30,373 bases of DNA from Anaerolineae bacterium (lineage in GTDB: Bacteria; Chloroflexota; Anaerolineae; JAFGEY01): NCBI GenBank assembly GCA_016929775.1, contig JAFGIE010000072.1, positions 1 to 30,373 on the forward strand, written 5' to 3'. The notes under the pieces are model-generated. The model made no database searches. It saw nothing but the letters and a program-made list of their open reading frames with translations, and was not told the origin of the DNA. The translations under genes and the position numbers were made by a program. Positions 1-7,545 of the stretch are shown here, in pieces (position 1 is the stretch's first letter; the number at the start of each line of letters is the position of its first letter).

Positions 1-845
1 ACCTCCAGCCCCGTTCCCTGGTTGTCGCGAAAGATGTTGCCGCGGATCGTCGCCGCACTCGAGTAGAGCTGAACGCCGCCGGTGTGGTTGCCCGCCACCA
101 GATTGCCCTCGACAAGCGAGTCGCTGTAGATCAAGAACAAGCCGTCGTGCATAGCAGTGCTACTTAGGATCTCGCTGTCGCGGATCGTCGCTGTCGCCGT
201 GATCACATAGATCCCGCCGCCGGCGTCTTCTTCGCCCCCGATCCAGGGGTTGGGCCAGCCGCCCATGCCCGTTGCGTCGCCGCTCACCACGCGCAGCCCG
301 GAAAGGGTCGGCGAGATGTCGCCGCTGACATAGATCCCGCGCCCCACACCCCCGGGATCGATCGTCGTCGGGTTGGCCTCGGGATCGGGCGTGACCCAGT
401 CCGCAGTGCTGTAGCCGCCCTCGATCGACAGGGACTTGTCGAGGTAGAGCACCTGGGTGACCATGCCCGTAGCGCAAATGTCGGCCCGGGGACGGACGTG
501 CAGGTCGGTGTAGGTGCCTACCGCGACCTTGATCGCGTCCCCATCGCTCGCAGCGTCGACTGCGTCCTGTATGGTGGCATAGTCGCACGTCGGGGGGCCT
601 GCCGGGCAGACAGTGTGCGTCGCCGCGCTCTCGATCGGGGCGGCAGCCGACACCGCTCGCGGCTGCCGGGGAAAAGGCAAGGACAACGGCAACGTCTCGC
701 GCGCTGCGGGCGCCGCTTGACCCGAACTGGCAGCATAGATGCGCAAGGCGAGAGCCAAGGTAAGCCCAAGACACGCCGCCACGAACACGCGCCAAGAGCG
801 TGCGCGGCGAGCCGGATGCCCACGGGTCCAATCGTAGCCAGACAT
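1..845 (-). CDS. Beta-helix (pectate-lyase-like fold) surface protein, 3' end cut by window edge
   Basis: The frame reads without a stop from an ATG at 845-843 to the left edge, giving 281 visible residues; the C-terminus lies outside. Residues 19-37 form one hydrophobic segment after an Arg-rich start (signal peptide or anchor). Around residues 74-110 there is the pattern CxYATIQDAVDAASDGDxIKVAxGTYTD, the usual opening of right-handed parallel beta-helix surface proteins. Later turns such as ATIRDSEIL, SLVEGNLVAGNHTGG and ATIRGNIFRDN are typical helix coils. This start is chosen because GGGAGG lies 7 nt upstream. Known members are secreted or cell-surface proteins, some carbohydrate-active, many without assigned activity; no catalytic residue can be assigned here. 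Its own promoter at 1021-1049 and structured leader suggest separate expression from the peptidase gene upstream. Confidence 0.85.
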   Translation of the reverse strand, partial: MSGYDWTRGHPARRARSWRVFVAACLGLTLALALRIYAASSGQAAPAARETLPLSLPFPRQPRAVSAAAPIESAATHTVCPAGPPTCDYATIQDAVDAASDGDAIKVAVGTYTDLHVRPRADICATGMVTQVLYLDKSLSIEGGYSTADWVTPDPEANPTTIDPGGVGRGIYVSGDISPTLSGLRVVSGDATGMGGWPNPWIGGEEDAGGGIYVITATATIRDSEILSSTAMHDGLFLIYSDSLVEGNLVAGNHTGGVQLYSSAATIRGNIFRDNQGTGLE

Positions 846-849
846 CGTT

Positions 850-883
850 CTACCTCCCATCGTCTAGGTAGTCTGGTGGAGGG
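850..883 (-). promoter_or_regulatory. Ribosome-binding site of the beta-helix gene with two possible sequestering pairings
   Basis: On the minus strand the Shine-Dalgarno GGGAGG (858-853) is 7 nt from the ATG. It overlaps AGGTAG (855-850), which is complementary to CTACCT (871-866), giving a 6-bp hairpin with a 10-nt loop. Alternatively GGAGG can pair with CCTCC inside 883-878. Either fold would hide the ribosome-binding site. The complementarity is seen directly; a regulatory role is inferred. Confidence 0.4.
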
Positions 884-907
884 ACCCCGCACCCGCGCAG
901 ATCGAAA

Positions 908-952
908 CAGCCGATCGGCGACCGGTGCTTGCGCCCGGTTGCCAATCGGCTG
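908..952 (-). other. Long near-perfect hairpin in the leader of the beta-helix gene
   Basis: CAGCCGAT (908-915) pairs with ATCGGCTG (945-952). After a single C/A mismatch (916/944), GGCGACCGG (917-925) pairs with CCGGTTGCC (935-943) with one G-T pair, leaving a 9-nt loop. That gives 17 pairs between the promoter (1021-1049) and the start codon (845). On the minus strand only three U residues follow, so it is a poor intrinsic terminator; a leader RNA element or a protein-binding dyad is possible. The rest of the 334-base gap 846-1179 holds the promoter and a small GC hairpin at 1152-1175. Confidence 0.55.
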
Positions 953-1020
953 CTCTGTCCTCCACGATACGCTCCCACTCTGCCCTGCGTCGGGCGAGGT
1001 AGCTCTCCTACTGTGACCTC

Positions 1021-1049
1021 ATTGTACCATGGATCGGGAAGTACTTCAA
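1021..1049 (-). promoter_or_regulatory. Sigma70-type promoter of the beta-helix gene
   Basis: Minus strand: -35 TTGAAG (1049-1044), 17-bp spacer, -10 TACAAT (1026-1021). Transcription would start near 1014 and give a leader of about 170 nt containing the 908-952 hairpin and the sequestered ribosome-binding site. Confidence 0.6.
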
Positions 1050-1151
1050 GCTTTGAGGATAAAGCCGTGGATCCGCTGATGACCGCCTTGGGGGCCGATC
1101 GAGCGGCAGAGGCGCCGCCTCGCGATGACAGGGCGCGCCGTGTCCGCGTCG

Positions 1152-1175
1152 CGCGCACCCCGGTACCCGTGCGCG
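1152..1175 (-). terminator. GC hairpin just after the M1 peptidase stop (possible terminator, no U tract)
   Basis: CGCGCAC (1152-1158) and GTGCGCG (1169-1175) form a 7-bp stem around a 10-nt loop containing GGTACC. It begins 4 nt beyond the stop codon of the peptidase gene. No T run follows on the minus strand, so it may only protect the mRNA 3' end or act with a factor. Confidence 0.3.
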
Positions 1176-1179
1176 GTGG

Positions 1180-2937
1180 CTAGTCGGGCGTCTCCTCCAG
1201 CGCGCCGATCCACTGCTCATACAGCGCCAACTGGGGGTCTCCAGTCACGTCCTCGATCGCCTGCAGGAGGGAAGCGGGCGTCGCGATCTGGTAGCGGTTG
1301 CGGGCATAGTAGGCTTGCAGGATGGCATAGAACGCCTCGTCGCCCACCCTCTGCCTCAGGTTGTGAAAGTAGAGCGCGCCCACGTCGTAGACGATCTGCC
1401 AGTAGAGCACCGGCCCATAGGCCTCGGCGGGCAGCCCCGCCGGCAGGTCCTGCCCGCGCTGCACCAGGGCCTGGTAGGTTTGGACGAACTCGGCCTCCAC
1501 GATCCCGGCGCCCGTCCCGGCGCCATACAGGTGCTCATAGTAGAGCATCGTGCTGTACTGCGTCAGTCCCTCGTCCAGCCAGGGGTGACGGACCGGATCG
1601 TTGCCCACGACGGCGTGCCACCACTGGTGCGCGACCTCGTGCGCCGCCAGCCACTCCACGCCGACCACGCCCGGGTAGAGCCCATCCCGGATCACGACCA
1701 GCCCCGAGTACTCCATGCCGCCCAGGAGGTTCGGGGTCTCGACGACGTCCAGTTCGGCAAAGGGATAGGGACCGAACAGCTCGGCAAAGATGCGCACCGA
1801 GCTGGCAGCGGCGCGGAGCGCCAGGTCGCCGCCCTCTCGATGCTCAGGATAGTAAAAGCTGTTGACGACCACATCGCCGACCTGGCGGTTCGCGACCTCG
1901 AAGCGATCGCTCAGGATCAGGATGAACTCGCGTACCGGCGCCGCCTCGCAGGCCCAGGTTGCCCATTCGCCGTCACGCATTGGAGGCGCACAAGATCCGG
2001 AGGCGATCACGGTCTGGTCCGCCGGCGCCGTGACCTGCACGGCATAGATCGAGACGTCGGCATAGATGTCGTCTCCGTACTCGGGCGCCACGTCCAAGTG
2101 CCAGCCTACCTGGTCGTAGACCGGGATGATCGGGTAGGCAGTGGGCAGCGCCATGATCCCCTGCAGGTAGGAGAACAGGGCATGGCCCGCCCGCCCGCTC
2201 GTCGGGACGTCGATCGCATAGTCCATGTCCAGCGTCACGGCACGCCCGACCTCCAGCGGCGGCGAGAGGGGCACGCGCAGCGCAGTCTCTTCCATCAACA
2301 GCGACGTCGATACGACCCGCCCGTCGACGCGCAGGTCGCTGACGGTCATGGCGCCCCCATAGCCCGGCGCGTTGGGGTAGAGGCGCAGATACAGCTCGTC
2401 CAGGGCCTCCCCCTCCAGGTTTGTGTAGGTGACCCGCTCGTGACCCGTCACCCGCGCCGCATCCAGGTCGACCGTGAGCGCGATGTCGTACCGGGGGATG
2501 GCGCCGCAGTTGGCGATGTCCCCCGCAAAGGCGTCGAGCAAGCAGACGCTGGGCAGGGGCACCGGGGTCGGCGTGGGCGCAGCGGTTGTTCCCACGGCGA
2601 GCGGGACAGCGGTCGCGGGCATAGGCCCGATCGGGACCAGAGGGATGGGCGTCGCCAGCTTGTCGGCGACGGCGGTCAGCGTCGCCTCGAGTTGGACCGA
2701 TAGGTCTGGGACAAAGGGGGGCGGGCGCGCCGCCGCCAGCGTCGCCGCCGACGCGGGCGGTCCAGCCGTTGCGGTGGCGCTGGCGGATGTCGGCGTCGCC
2801 GTCGCCGAGCGGGGCGTAGGCGACGCGTACTCAGGCGGCGTGGCGCGCTCGGGGATGCGAGACCAACCGCCGCACCCACTGCACAGGAGCGCCACGAGCA
2901 GCGCCAGGACCAGCGACGGGTGGGCCCAGCGTGTCAC
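1180..2937 (-). CDS. M1-family (gluzincin) metallopeptidase, lipoprotein
   Basis: Secreted zinc metallopeptidase of the aminopeptidase N/leukotriene A4 hydrolase type, 585 residues from a GTG start at 2937. The zinc site HEVAHQWWH begins at residue 433; the third ligand Glu456 (WLDEGLTQY) follows at the canonical 18-residue spacing. GGMEYSG at 406-412 is the counterpart of the GxMEN exopeptidase motif. The N-terminus has a hydrophobic stretch ending in LLCSGC, an acceptable though not ideal lipobox, then a Thr/Ala/Pro-rich linker. The outer-face location is inferred. An in-frame ATG at 3003 would overlap the upstream oxidoreductase and put charged residues before the signal, so the GTG, 23 nt after that gene's stop and behind an AAGG, is preferred. 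It is second in an operon with the Gfo/Idh gene; substrate unknown. Confidence 0.9.
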   Translation of the reverse strand: MTRWAHPSLVLALLVALLCSGCGGWSRIPERATPPEYASPTPRSATATPTSASATATAGPPASAATLAAARPPPFVPDLSVQLEATLTAVADKLATPIPLVPIGPMPATAVPLAVGTTAAPTPTPVPLPSVCLLDAFAGDIANCGAIPRYDIALTVDLDAARVTGHERVTYTNLEGEALDELYLRLYPNAPGYGGAMTVSDLRVDGRVVSTSLLMEETALRVPLSPPLEVGRAVTLDMDYAIDVPTSGRAGHALFSYLQGIMALPTAYPIIPVYDQVGWHLDVAPEYGDDIYADVSIYAVQVTAPADQTVIASGSCAPPMRDGEWATWACEAAPVREFILILSDRFEVANRQVGDVVVNSFYYPEHREGGDLALRAAASSVRIFAELFGPYPFAELDVVETPNLLGGMEYSGLVVIRDGLYPGVVGVEWLAAHEVAHQWWHAVVGNDPVRHPWLDEGLTQYSTMLYYEHLYGAGTGAGIVEAEFVQTYQALVQRGQDLPAGLPAEAYGPVLYWQIVYDVGALYFHNLRQRVGDEAFYAILQAYYARNRYQIATPASLLQAIEDVTGDPQLALYEQWIGALEETPD

Positions 2938-2960
2938 AGGGGGCGCACCTTCGCGCTCGC

Positions 2961-3956
2961 TCACACGGACGCTGCGCTGCCGCTGCGATGCGAGGCATAG
3001 CACGCGTCGATCACGCGCATGTTGGCCTCGAGCGGCTCCCAGGCATAGACCGGCTCGCGCACGCCGCGCAGCGCCAAGCTGAGGTCCTGCACCTCGCCCG
3101 CATAGTCATTGGCTCCTTGGAGGCGGATCTCGCGCATCTCATCGCCCACCGAGAGCAGCATCGCGGGCGCACCGTCTGGCGGATGCCAACCGTAGGCGCC
3201 GGTCAGCCTGCCCTTTTCGCCGACGACGCTGAATGGGCCTCCGTACGGGGCGTTGAACCCCCACTGGATCGTGCCGAGCAGCCCTTCGCCAAAGTCGAGC
3301 ATGGCGGCGCCTGCCATATCGACGTCGAACCGCTCAGACCACGTCATGGTCGCCCAGGCGGTGCGCGGCTCGCGCCCGGCGATCATGCGCTGTGCGTTGA
3401 TCGCATAGCAGCCCATGTCGTACAGCGCGCCGCCGCCGATCTCGGCGCGCAGGCGTACGTTGCCCGGATCCAACGTGCCCATCAAAAAGGTCGAGACAGT
3501 GTGGATGAAGCGCAGCTCGCCCAGCACGCCAGAGCGCGCGAGGCGGAACGTCTCGGCAACCACGGGATTGAAGCGGTATGCAAATGCTTCCAGGCAGTAC
3601 AACCCCGTCTGATCGCGCACAGCCTGGATCGCGCGCGCTTCGGCGGCGTTGAGGGCGATCGGTTTCTCGCACAGGACGTGCTTGCCGGCGCGCATGGACC
3701 GGATGCTCCACTCGGCGTGCAGCGCATTGGGGAGCGGAATGTAAATGGCCTCGATCTCGGGGTCTGCCAGCAGCGCCTCGTAGGAGCCATAGGCCTTGGC
3801 GATGTCGAGCTGGGCGGCTGTGCGTTGCGCCTTCTCCAGCGACCGGCTTGCGACAGCAGTGACCCTAGCCTGGTCCGCGATCTGCATGCCGGGGATGACG
3901 CGGTTGATGGCGATCTGAGCACACCCCAGAACACCCCAACGGACAGGTTCGTCCAC
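2961..3956 (-). CDS. Gfo/Idh/MocA-family NAD(P)-dependent oxidoreductase
   Basis: 331 residues from a GTG at 3956; GGAG sits 8 nt upstream, deciding this start over an in-frame ATG at 4154 whose extra residues look like untranslated leader. The N-terminal Rossmann motif is WGVLGCAQIA (residues 7-16). The family's EKP motif is at 97-99 (CEKPIALNAAEA), with its Lys acting in sugar or polyol dehydrogenases of this superfamily. A second alpha/beta domain follows (LGELRFIHTVSTFLMG, GGALYDMGCYAINAQR). Substrate cannot be read from sequence; close relatives are often called 1,5-anhydro-D-fructose reductase or scyllo-inositol dehydrogenase-like. It is cytoplasmic and the first gene of an operon with the M1 peptidase, driven by the promoter at 4088-4116 with a leader of roughly 125 nt. 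Confidence 0.92.
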   Translation of the reverse strand: MDEPVRWGVLGCAQIAINRVIPGMQIADQARVTAVASRSLEKAQRTAAQLDIAKAYGSYEALLADPEIEAIYIPLPNALHAEWSIRSMRAGKHVLCEKPIALNAAEARAIQAVRDQTGLYCLEAFAYRFNPVVAETFRLARSGVLGELRFIHTVSTFLMGTLDPGNVRLRAEIGGGALYDMGCYAINAQRMIAGREPRTAWATMTWSERFDVDMAGAAMLDFGEGLLGTIQWGFNAPYGGPFSVVGEKGRLTGAYGWHPPDGAPAMLLSVGDEMREIRLQGANDYAGEVQDLSLALRGVREPVYAWEPLEANMRVIDACYASHRSGSAASV

Positions 3957-4087
3957 AGTACCCTCTCCTTTCGCACTGACCGGCGATCGCCAGGGAGACC
4001 CACGAGACGACGCGCCGACTCGAGTGAGGGGAAGCCCCGCTCGCCCGCCGCGCAAGAGCTCTGCCCAGCTGGTCTCTCTCCGTGGGT

Positions 4088-4116
4088 ATTGTACCCGATC
4101 TAGGAGCGTGTGTAAA
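4088..4116 (-). promoter_or_regulatory. Sigma70-type promoter of the Gfo/Idh-M1 peptidase operon
   Basis: Minus strand: -35 TTTACA (4116-4111), 17-bp spacer, -10 TACAAT (4093-4088); each box differs from consensus by one base. The start site would lie near 4081. The -35 box overlaps the left arm of the inverted repeat at 4114-4145. The 329-base gap 3957-4285 holds this promoter, the facing promoter and that repeat; no gene was seen in it. Confidence 0.75.
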
Positions 4117-4145
4117 GGCAAAATGCGCCCTGGCAACTTGCCTTT
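4114..4145. promoter_or_regulatory. Inverted repeat overlapping both divergent -35 boxes (candidate operator)
   Basis: AAAGGCAA (4114-4121) and TTGCCTTT (4138-4145) are perfect 8-bp inverted arms 16 bp apart. A third half-site GGCAA (4132-4136) makes an 11-bp palindrome GGCAACTTGCC (4132-4142). The left arm covers part of the minus-strand -35 and the right arm covers the plus-strand -35, so one bound regulator could control both operons. No regulator gene lies next to it. Confidence 0.5.
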
Positions 4146-4166
4146 CTGCTCCATTCGCAGTAGTAT
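4138..4166 (+). promoter_or_regulatory. Probable promoter of the acyltransferase-ligase-ACP operon
   Basis: Plus strand: -35 TTGCCT (4138-4143), 17-bp spacer, -10 TAGTAT (4161-4166). Both boxes match consensus at four of six positions, weaker than the facing promoter. Its position at the right arm of the inverted repeat supports it. The leader to the ATG at 4286 would be about 110 nt. Confidence 0.45.
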
Positions 4167-4285
4167 GCGCGTATCAGGCCTTCATCCGGCAGACACCTGG
4201 CGCCCGGTTGGGTGTTACAACTGTCGAGCGGCAGCACGCAGCCCCGCCCGTGTGGATCCAGTCCAGGCGCGAGGAGGTGCCACCT

Positions 4286-5425
4286 ATGTCATCGATCGAG
4301 GTGCGTCAGGTCTCGGGCAGGCGCGACCTGCGCGCGTTCGTCCGGTTCCCCTGGCGCGTGTACGAGGACGACCCGAACTGGGTCCCGCCCCTGATCGCCG
4401 AGCAGATGCGCACGCTCGACCCGGCGACCGGTCCTTTTTTCGGGCAAGCCGACGTGGCTCTGTTCCTCGCACGCCGCGAGCGCGATGTCGTGGGCAGGGT
4501 AGCGGTGTTCACCCACCACCGGCGCGAACCGCGCGAGGACGGTGGGCTCGAGGCGGGCTTTGGCTTCTTCGAGGCGCTCGACGACGATGCCGTGGTCCAC
4601 GCGCTGTTCGATGCAGGCTGTGCGTGGCTGCGCGCGCGGGGGGCGACCATCCTGTATGGCCCGACCAGCTTTGGCGACAACGATTCGCCCGGGATCCTGA
4701 TCGAGGGCGCAGACTGCCCGCCCGTCATGCTCGAGGCGCATACGGCGCCCTACTATCCCGCCCTGCTCGAGCGGTACGGCATGGAGAAGGACCATGATCT
4801 CTATGCCTGGCGCGCCTTTCGCGAGCAGATCGGCGCAGAGCTGACCAACCTCCCCCCCGAGGTAGCGCGCGTCGCCGAGGTCGCCAAGCGCGTGTCCAAG
4901 GTCGAGATCCGCACGATCCGGATGGAGGACTGGGCTGACGAGGTCGAGCGGGCGCGCACCCTGTTCAACGTCACCCTCCGCGACTTGATCGACCACGTCG
5001 ATGTCTCGCAGGACGAGTTCGCCCAGCTCGCGAACCAGATGCGGCCCTTCCTCGATCCCGATCTGGCCCTCTTTGCCGAGGTCGAGGGCAAGTGCGTCGG
5101 TTTCTGTGTCGCCATCCCCGACGTGAACCAGGTGCTGATCCACCTCAACGGGCGGCTCTATCCCTTCAACTGGCTCAAGGTGCGGCGCTACATCCGCCAG
5201 ATCGACGTGGTGAGTTTCAAGCTGATGGGCGTCTTGCCCGAGTACCGCCGGCGCGGGATCGACGCCCTGCTCTACATGGAGGCGATCAAGCAGGTGTACG
5301 CCAAGGGCTATGCCTGGCTCGACGGGTCGCTGACCTCCGAGTACAACGCGACGGTCAACATGATCGCGCAACGCCTAGGCGCACAGCGCTACAAGCAGTA
5401 TCGGATCTATCGCATGGCCTTGTGA
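4286..5425 (+). CDS. GNAT-fold N-acyltransferase family protein
   Basis: 379 residues. The ATG at 4286 is chosen because GAGGAGG (4271-4277) lies 8 nt upstream; the frame is open further 5' but that stretch contains the promoter region and reads as non-coding. The N-terminus (FVRFPWRVYEDDPNWVPPL) is a signature of a large uncharacterised GNAT group. The acyl-CoA-binding motif of the fold is in the C-terminal half: LMGVLPEYRRRGIDALL with RRRG at about 321-324, followed by SEYNATVNMIAQRLGAQRYKQYRIY. At about twice the length of a single GNAT domain, it probably has an N-terminal GNAT-like or lid domain. It is followed 84 nt later by an acyl-activating enzyme and an ACP, so an acyl thioester donor longer than acetyl is plausible; the acceptor amine is unknown. 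Confidence 0.85.
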   Translation: MSSIEVRQVSGRRDLRAFVRFPWRVYEDDPNWVPPLIAEQMRTLDPATGPFFGQADVALFLARRERDVVGRVAVFTHHRREPREDGGLEAGFGFFEALDDDAVVHALFDAGCAWLRARGATILYGPTSFGDNDSPGILIEGADCPPVMLEAHTAPYYPALLERYGMEKDHDLYAWRAFREQIGAELTNLPPEVARVAEVAKRVSKVEIRTIRMEDWADEVERARTLFNVTLRDLIDHVDVSQDEFAQLANQMRPFLDPDLALFAEVEGKCVGFCVAIPDVNQVLIHLNGRLYPFNWLKVRRYIRQIDVVSFKLMGVLPEYRRRGIDALLYMEAIKQVYAKGYAWLDGSLTSEYNATVNMIAQRLGAQRYKQYRIYRMAL

Positions 5426-5509
5426 GCGCAGGCCCGCGTACCGGGGGAACGGGCAGCCAAGGCGCGGCGTGGAGCAGGACACCGCCTGGGGAGGAAGCGA
5501 GAGAGGACG

Positions 5510-7165
5510 GTGCTGAGCGCACAGAGCACGATGTATGAGGCCCTAGCGCAGGTCGCCGCCGCGCGGACCGCACAAGAGGCGCTGATCTGTGACGACGTGC
5601 GCCTGACCTACGGGCAGCTGCTGGCGCGGATCGCGGCGCTGGCGCGCGGCTTGCAGGGCCTCGGCGTGGGACAGGGCGATCGGGTGCTCCTGATCCTGCC
5701 GCCCGGACCCGAATTCGTCCTCGCCTTTTTCGCTGCGGCGCGGCTGGGCGCCGTGATCGTGCCCTTGAGCCCACAGGCGCGTGCGCGTGCGCTGTCGGGC
5801 ATGCTGGAGGATGCGGCGCCGTCGCTCGTCGTTGCGACGCACGCACACCTCGACGGGATCGACTTGGCGCGATCCGTGCCCCACGCGCTGCTCGTAGGCG
5901 AGGCGGAAGGGGCAGGACGCAGGTTCGAGGACCTGTTGCGCCCCGAGGGCGGCGCTGCCGATCGGGCAACAGGAGGGCCCGACGACGACGCAACCACGGT
6001 CACGCCCGACGACCTGTTGGCCTTGCTCTACACGTCGGGGACGACGGGCGCCCCCAAGGGCACGATGCACACGCACCGCAGCCTGATCGCGCCGGTCGTA
6101 GCAAGCACCAAGCTGCGCGAGCTGTGGCTCAAGCGGCCCAACCTGAAGACAGTGGGACAGATGGCGGTTGCCCTGGCGCGCTACCGCCAGCGCTTGCTGC
6201 GCGCCGTGGGACGACCGCAGACCTTTCTCTCGACCGTCGGCTGGCACACGATCACGGGCCTGGAGATCGTGCTGCAGGCCCTGTTGATGGGGGATCGCCT
6301 GGTGGTCATGCCGCGCTTTCACCCCAAGCGCGCGCTCGAGCTGATCGAGCGCGAACGGGTCACGGTCCTGATCGCCGTGCCGACGGCGTTCCAGGTGATG
6401 GTCAACCTACAGGCAGCGAACCCGCACGACACGTCGTCGCTGCTGATCTGCGGGACGGGGGCGGCGCCCTGTCCGCCGGAGCTCGCGCGCCAGATGCAGG
6501 AGCAGTTTGGCTGTGCGGTGCACATTGGCTTCGGCGCGACCGAGACCGGGGGCGGGATCTCGGCGACGAGCATTGCCGATTCGGACGCGCGCCAGGCGGA
6601 GACGGTGGGCCAACCCATGCCGGGCATGGAGGTGCGGATCGTCGACGAGGCGCGGCGCGAGGTGCCGCCCGGCGTCGTGGGCGAGCTGGCATGCCGCAGC
6701 GAGAGCATCATGGTCGGGTACTATCGCGCGCCAGAGGCCACATCTGCAGTGCTGGACCAGGAGGGGTGGTACTATACGGGAGACCTGGCGCGCGTCGACG
6801 AGCGCGGCTACCTGCAGATCGTGGGACGCAAGCGGGATCTGATCATCCGCGGGGGACAGAACATCTACCCCGCCGAGATCGAGGCCTATCTCACCACACA
6901 CCCGATGATCCACGAGGCAGCGGTGGTCGGCGTGCCGGCGAGCGTGGGGGGCGAAGAAGTATGGGCCTTTATCCTGCTCGAGGACGGCGCCACCACGAGC
7001 GAGCGCGAGGTCCTGGACTACTGCCGGGCAGCGCTCGAGCCCTACCAAGTGCCGCGCCACGTGTGCTTTATGGACGCATTCCCGCGCTCAGAGACGGGCA
7101 AGCCGCGCAAGTTCGAGTTGCGCGAACAGGCGCTGCGAGAACGACCAGGAAAGGAGAGGGGATGA
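5510..7165 (+). CDS. Acyl-AMP/acyl-CoA ligase (ANL superfamily, class I adenylate-forming)
   Basis: Activates a carboxylic acid with ATP and passes it to a thiol (CoA or, given the next gene, the ACP phosphopantetheine). The phosphate-binding loop YTSGTTGAPKG is at residues 174-184, then GFGATETGG, YYTGDLARVDERGYL and the hinge region GRKRDLIIRGGQNIYPAEIE. The C-terminal catalytic Lys531 lies in SETGKPRKFEL. Length (551 residues) is normal for the family. The start is GTG at 5510 with a purine-rich GAGAGG only 3 nt away; an ATG at 5531 is an alternative that loses seven residues. The stop overlaps the ACP start (ATGA at 7162-7165), implying coupled translation. Fatty or aromatic acid specificity cannot be told from sequence. 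Confidence 0.93.
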   Translation: MLSAQSTMYEALAQVAAARTAQEALICDDVRLTYGQLLARIAALARGLQGLGVGQGDRVLLILPPGPEFVLAFFAAARLGAVIVPLSPQARARALSGMLEDAAPSLVVATHAHLDGIDLARSVPHALLVGEAEGAGRRFEDLLRPEGGAADRATGGPDDDATTVTPDDLLALLYTSGTTGAPKGTMHTHRSLIAPVVASTKLRELWLKRPNLKTVGQMAVALARYRQRLLRAVGRPQTFLSTVGWHTITGLEIVLQALLMGDRLVVMPRFHPKRALELIERERVTVLIAVPTAFQVMVNLQAANPHDTSSLLICGTGAAPCPPELARQMQEQFGCAVHIGFGATETGGGISATSIADSDARQAETVGQPMPGMEVRIVDEARREVPPGVVGELACRSESIMVGYYRAPEATSAVLDQEGWYYTGDLARVDERGYLQIVGRKRDLIIRGGQNIYPAEIEAYLTTHPMIHEAAVVGVPASVGGEEVWAFILLEDGATTSEREVLDYCRAALEPYQVPRHVCFMDAFPRSETGKPRKFELREQALRERPGKERG

Positions 7166-7419
7166 CAGACCAGCCCACCCAAGAGCAGGTCAGCTTTGGC
7201 CGATTCCAGCAGATCATCGCCCAGGAACTGCAGGTCGACCAAAGCAAGGTTGTCCGCGAAGCCTCGTTCACCGAGGACCTGTGCGCCGACTCGATCCAGT
7301 TGGTCAATCTCATGCTGCGCCTGGAAGAGATGGGGATCACGATCCCGATCGAGGCGGCGTGGGAGGTGGAGACGGTGGGCGACGCCTACGCCGTCTACCG
7401 GCGGCACGTCGCCCCATGA
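7162..7419 (+). CDS. Acyl carrier protein
   Basis: 85-residue carrier protein, an acidic helical bundle that holds acyl groups on 4'-phosphopantetheine. The attachment serine is Ser44 in LCADSIQLV, matching the GxDSL-type site with Ala-Asp-Ser-Ile. The C-terminal helix region VETVGDAYAVYRRH fits the family. The ATG overlaps the ligase stop by 4 nt and has AAGGAGAGG (7151-7159) just upstream. A dedicated ACP next to an adenylate-forming enzyme, rather than in a fatty acid synthesis cluster, suggests the ligase loads this ACP and the upstream GNAT protein may use the acyl-ACP; this is inference. A specific phosphopantetheinyl transferase is not present in the window. Confidence 0.92.
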   Translation: MTDQPTQEQVSFGRFQQIIAQELQVDQSKVVREASFTEDLCADSIQLVNLMLRLEEMGITIPIEAAWEVETVGDAYAVYRRHVAP

Positions 7420-7420
7420 G

Positions 7421-7452
7421 AAAGGGCCAGCAGTCCGCCCGCTGGCCCTTTT
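7421..7452 (+). terminator. Intrinsic terminator of the acyltransferase-ligase-ACP operon
   Basis: AAAGGGCCAGC (7421-7431) and GCTGGCCCTTT (7441-7451) form an 11-bp perfect stem with a 9-nt loop. The stem's own T run (7449-7452) supplies the U tract. It begins 2 nt after the ACP stop codon. The rest of the gap to 7546 shows nothing. Confidence 0.85.
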
Positions 7453-7545
7453 CGCCCCGAAGTGGCGTGGTCGGTACGCCGCGTTAGCCCATCGACGGAA
7501 TGACGCCCATCCGCTGCAGCGAACCCGCCACTAGGCAGCTACCGG

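Noticed and set aside
160..831. A 223-codon minus-strand frame overlapping the beta-helix gene
   Set aside because: It is out of frame with the beta-helix coding sequence and is Arg-rich shadow sequence; the true frame is continuous from 845 to the window edge with a good ribosome-binding site.
7453..7545. Small gene between the ACP terminator and the protease stop
   Set aside because: No start with a ribosome-binding site and no protein-like frame in this short convergent gap.
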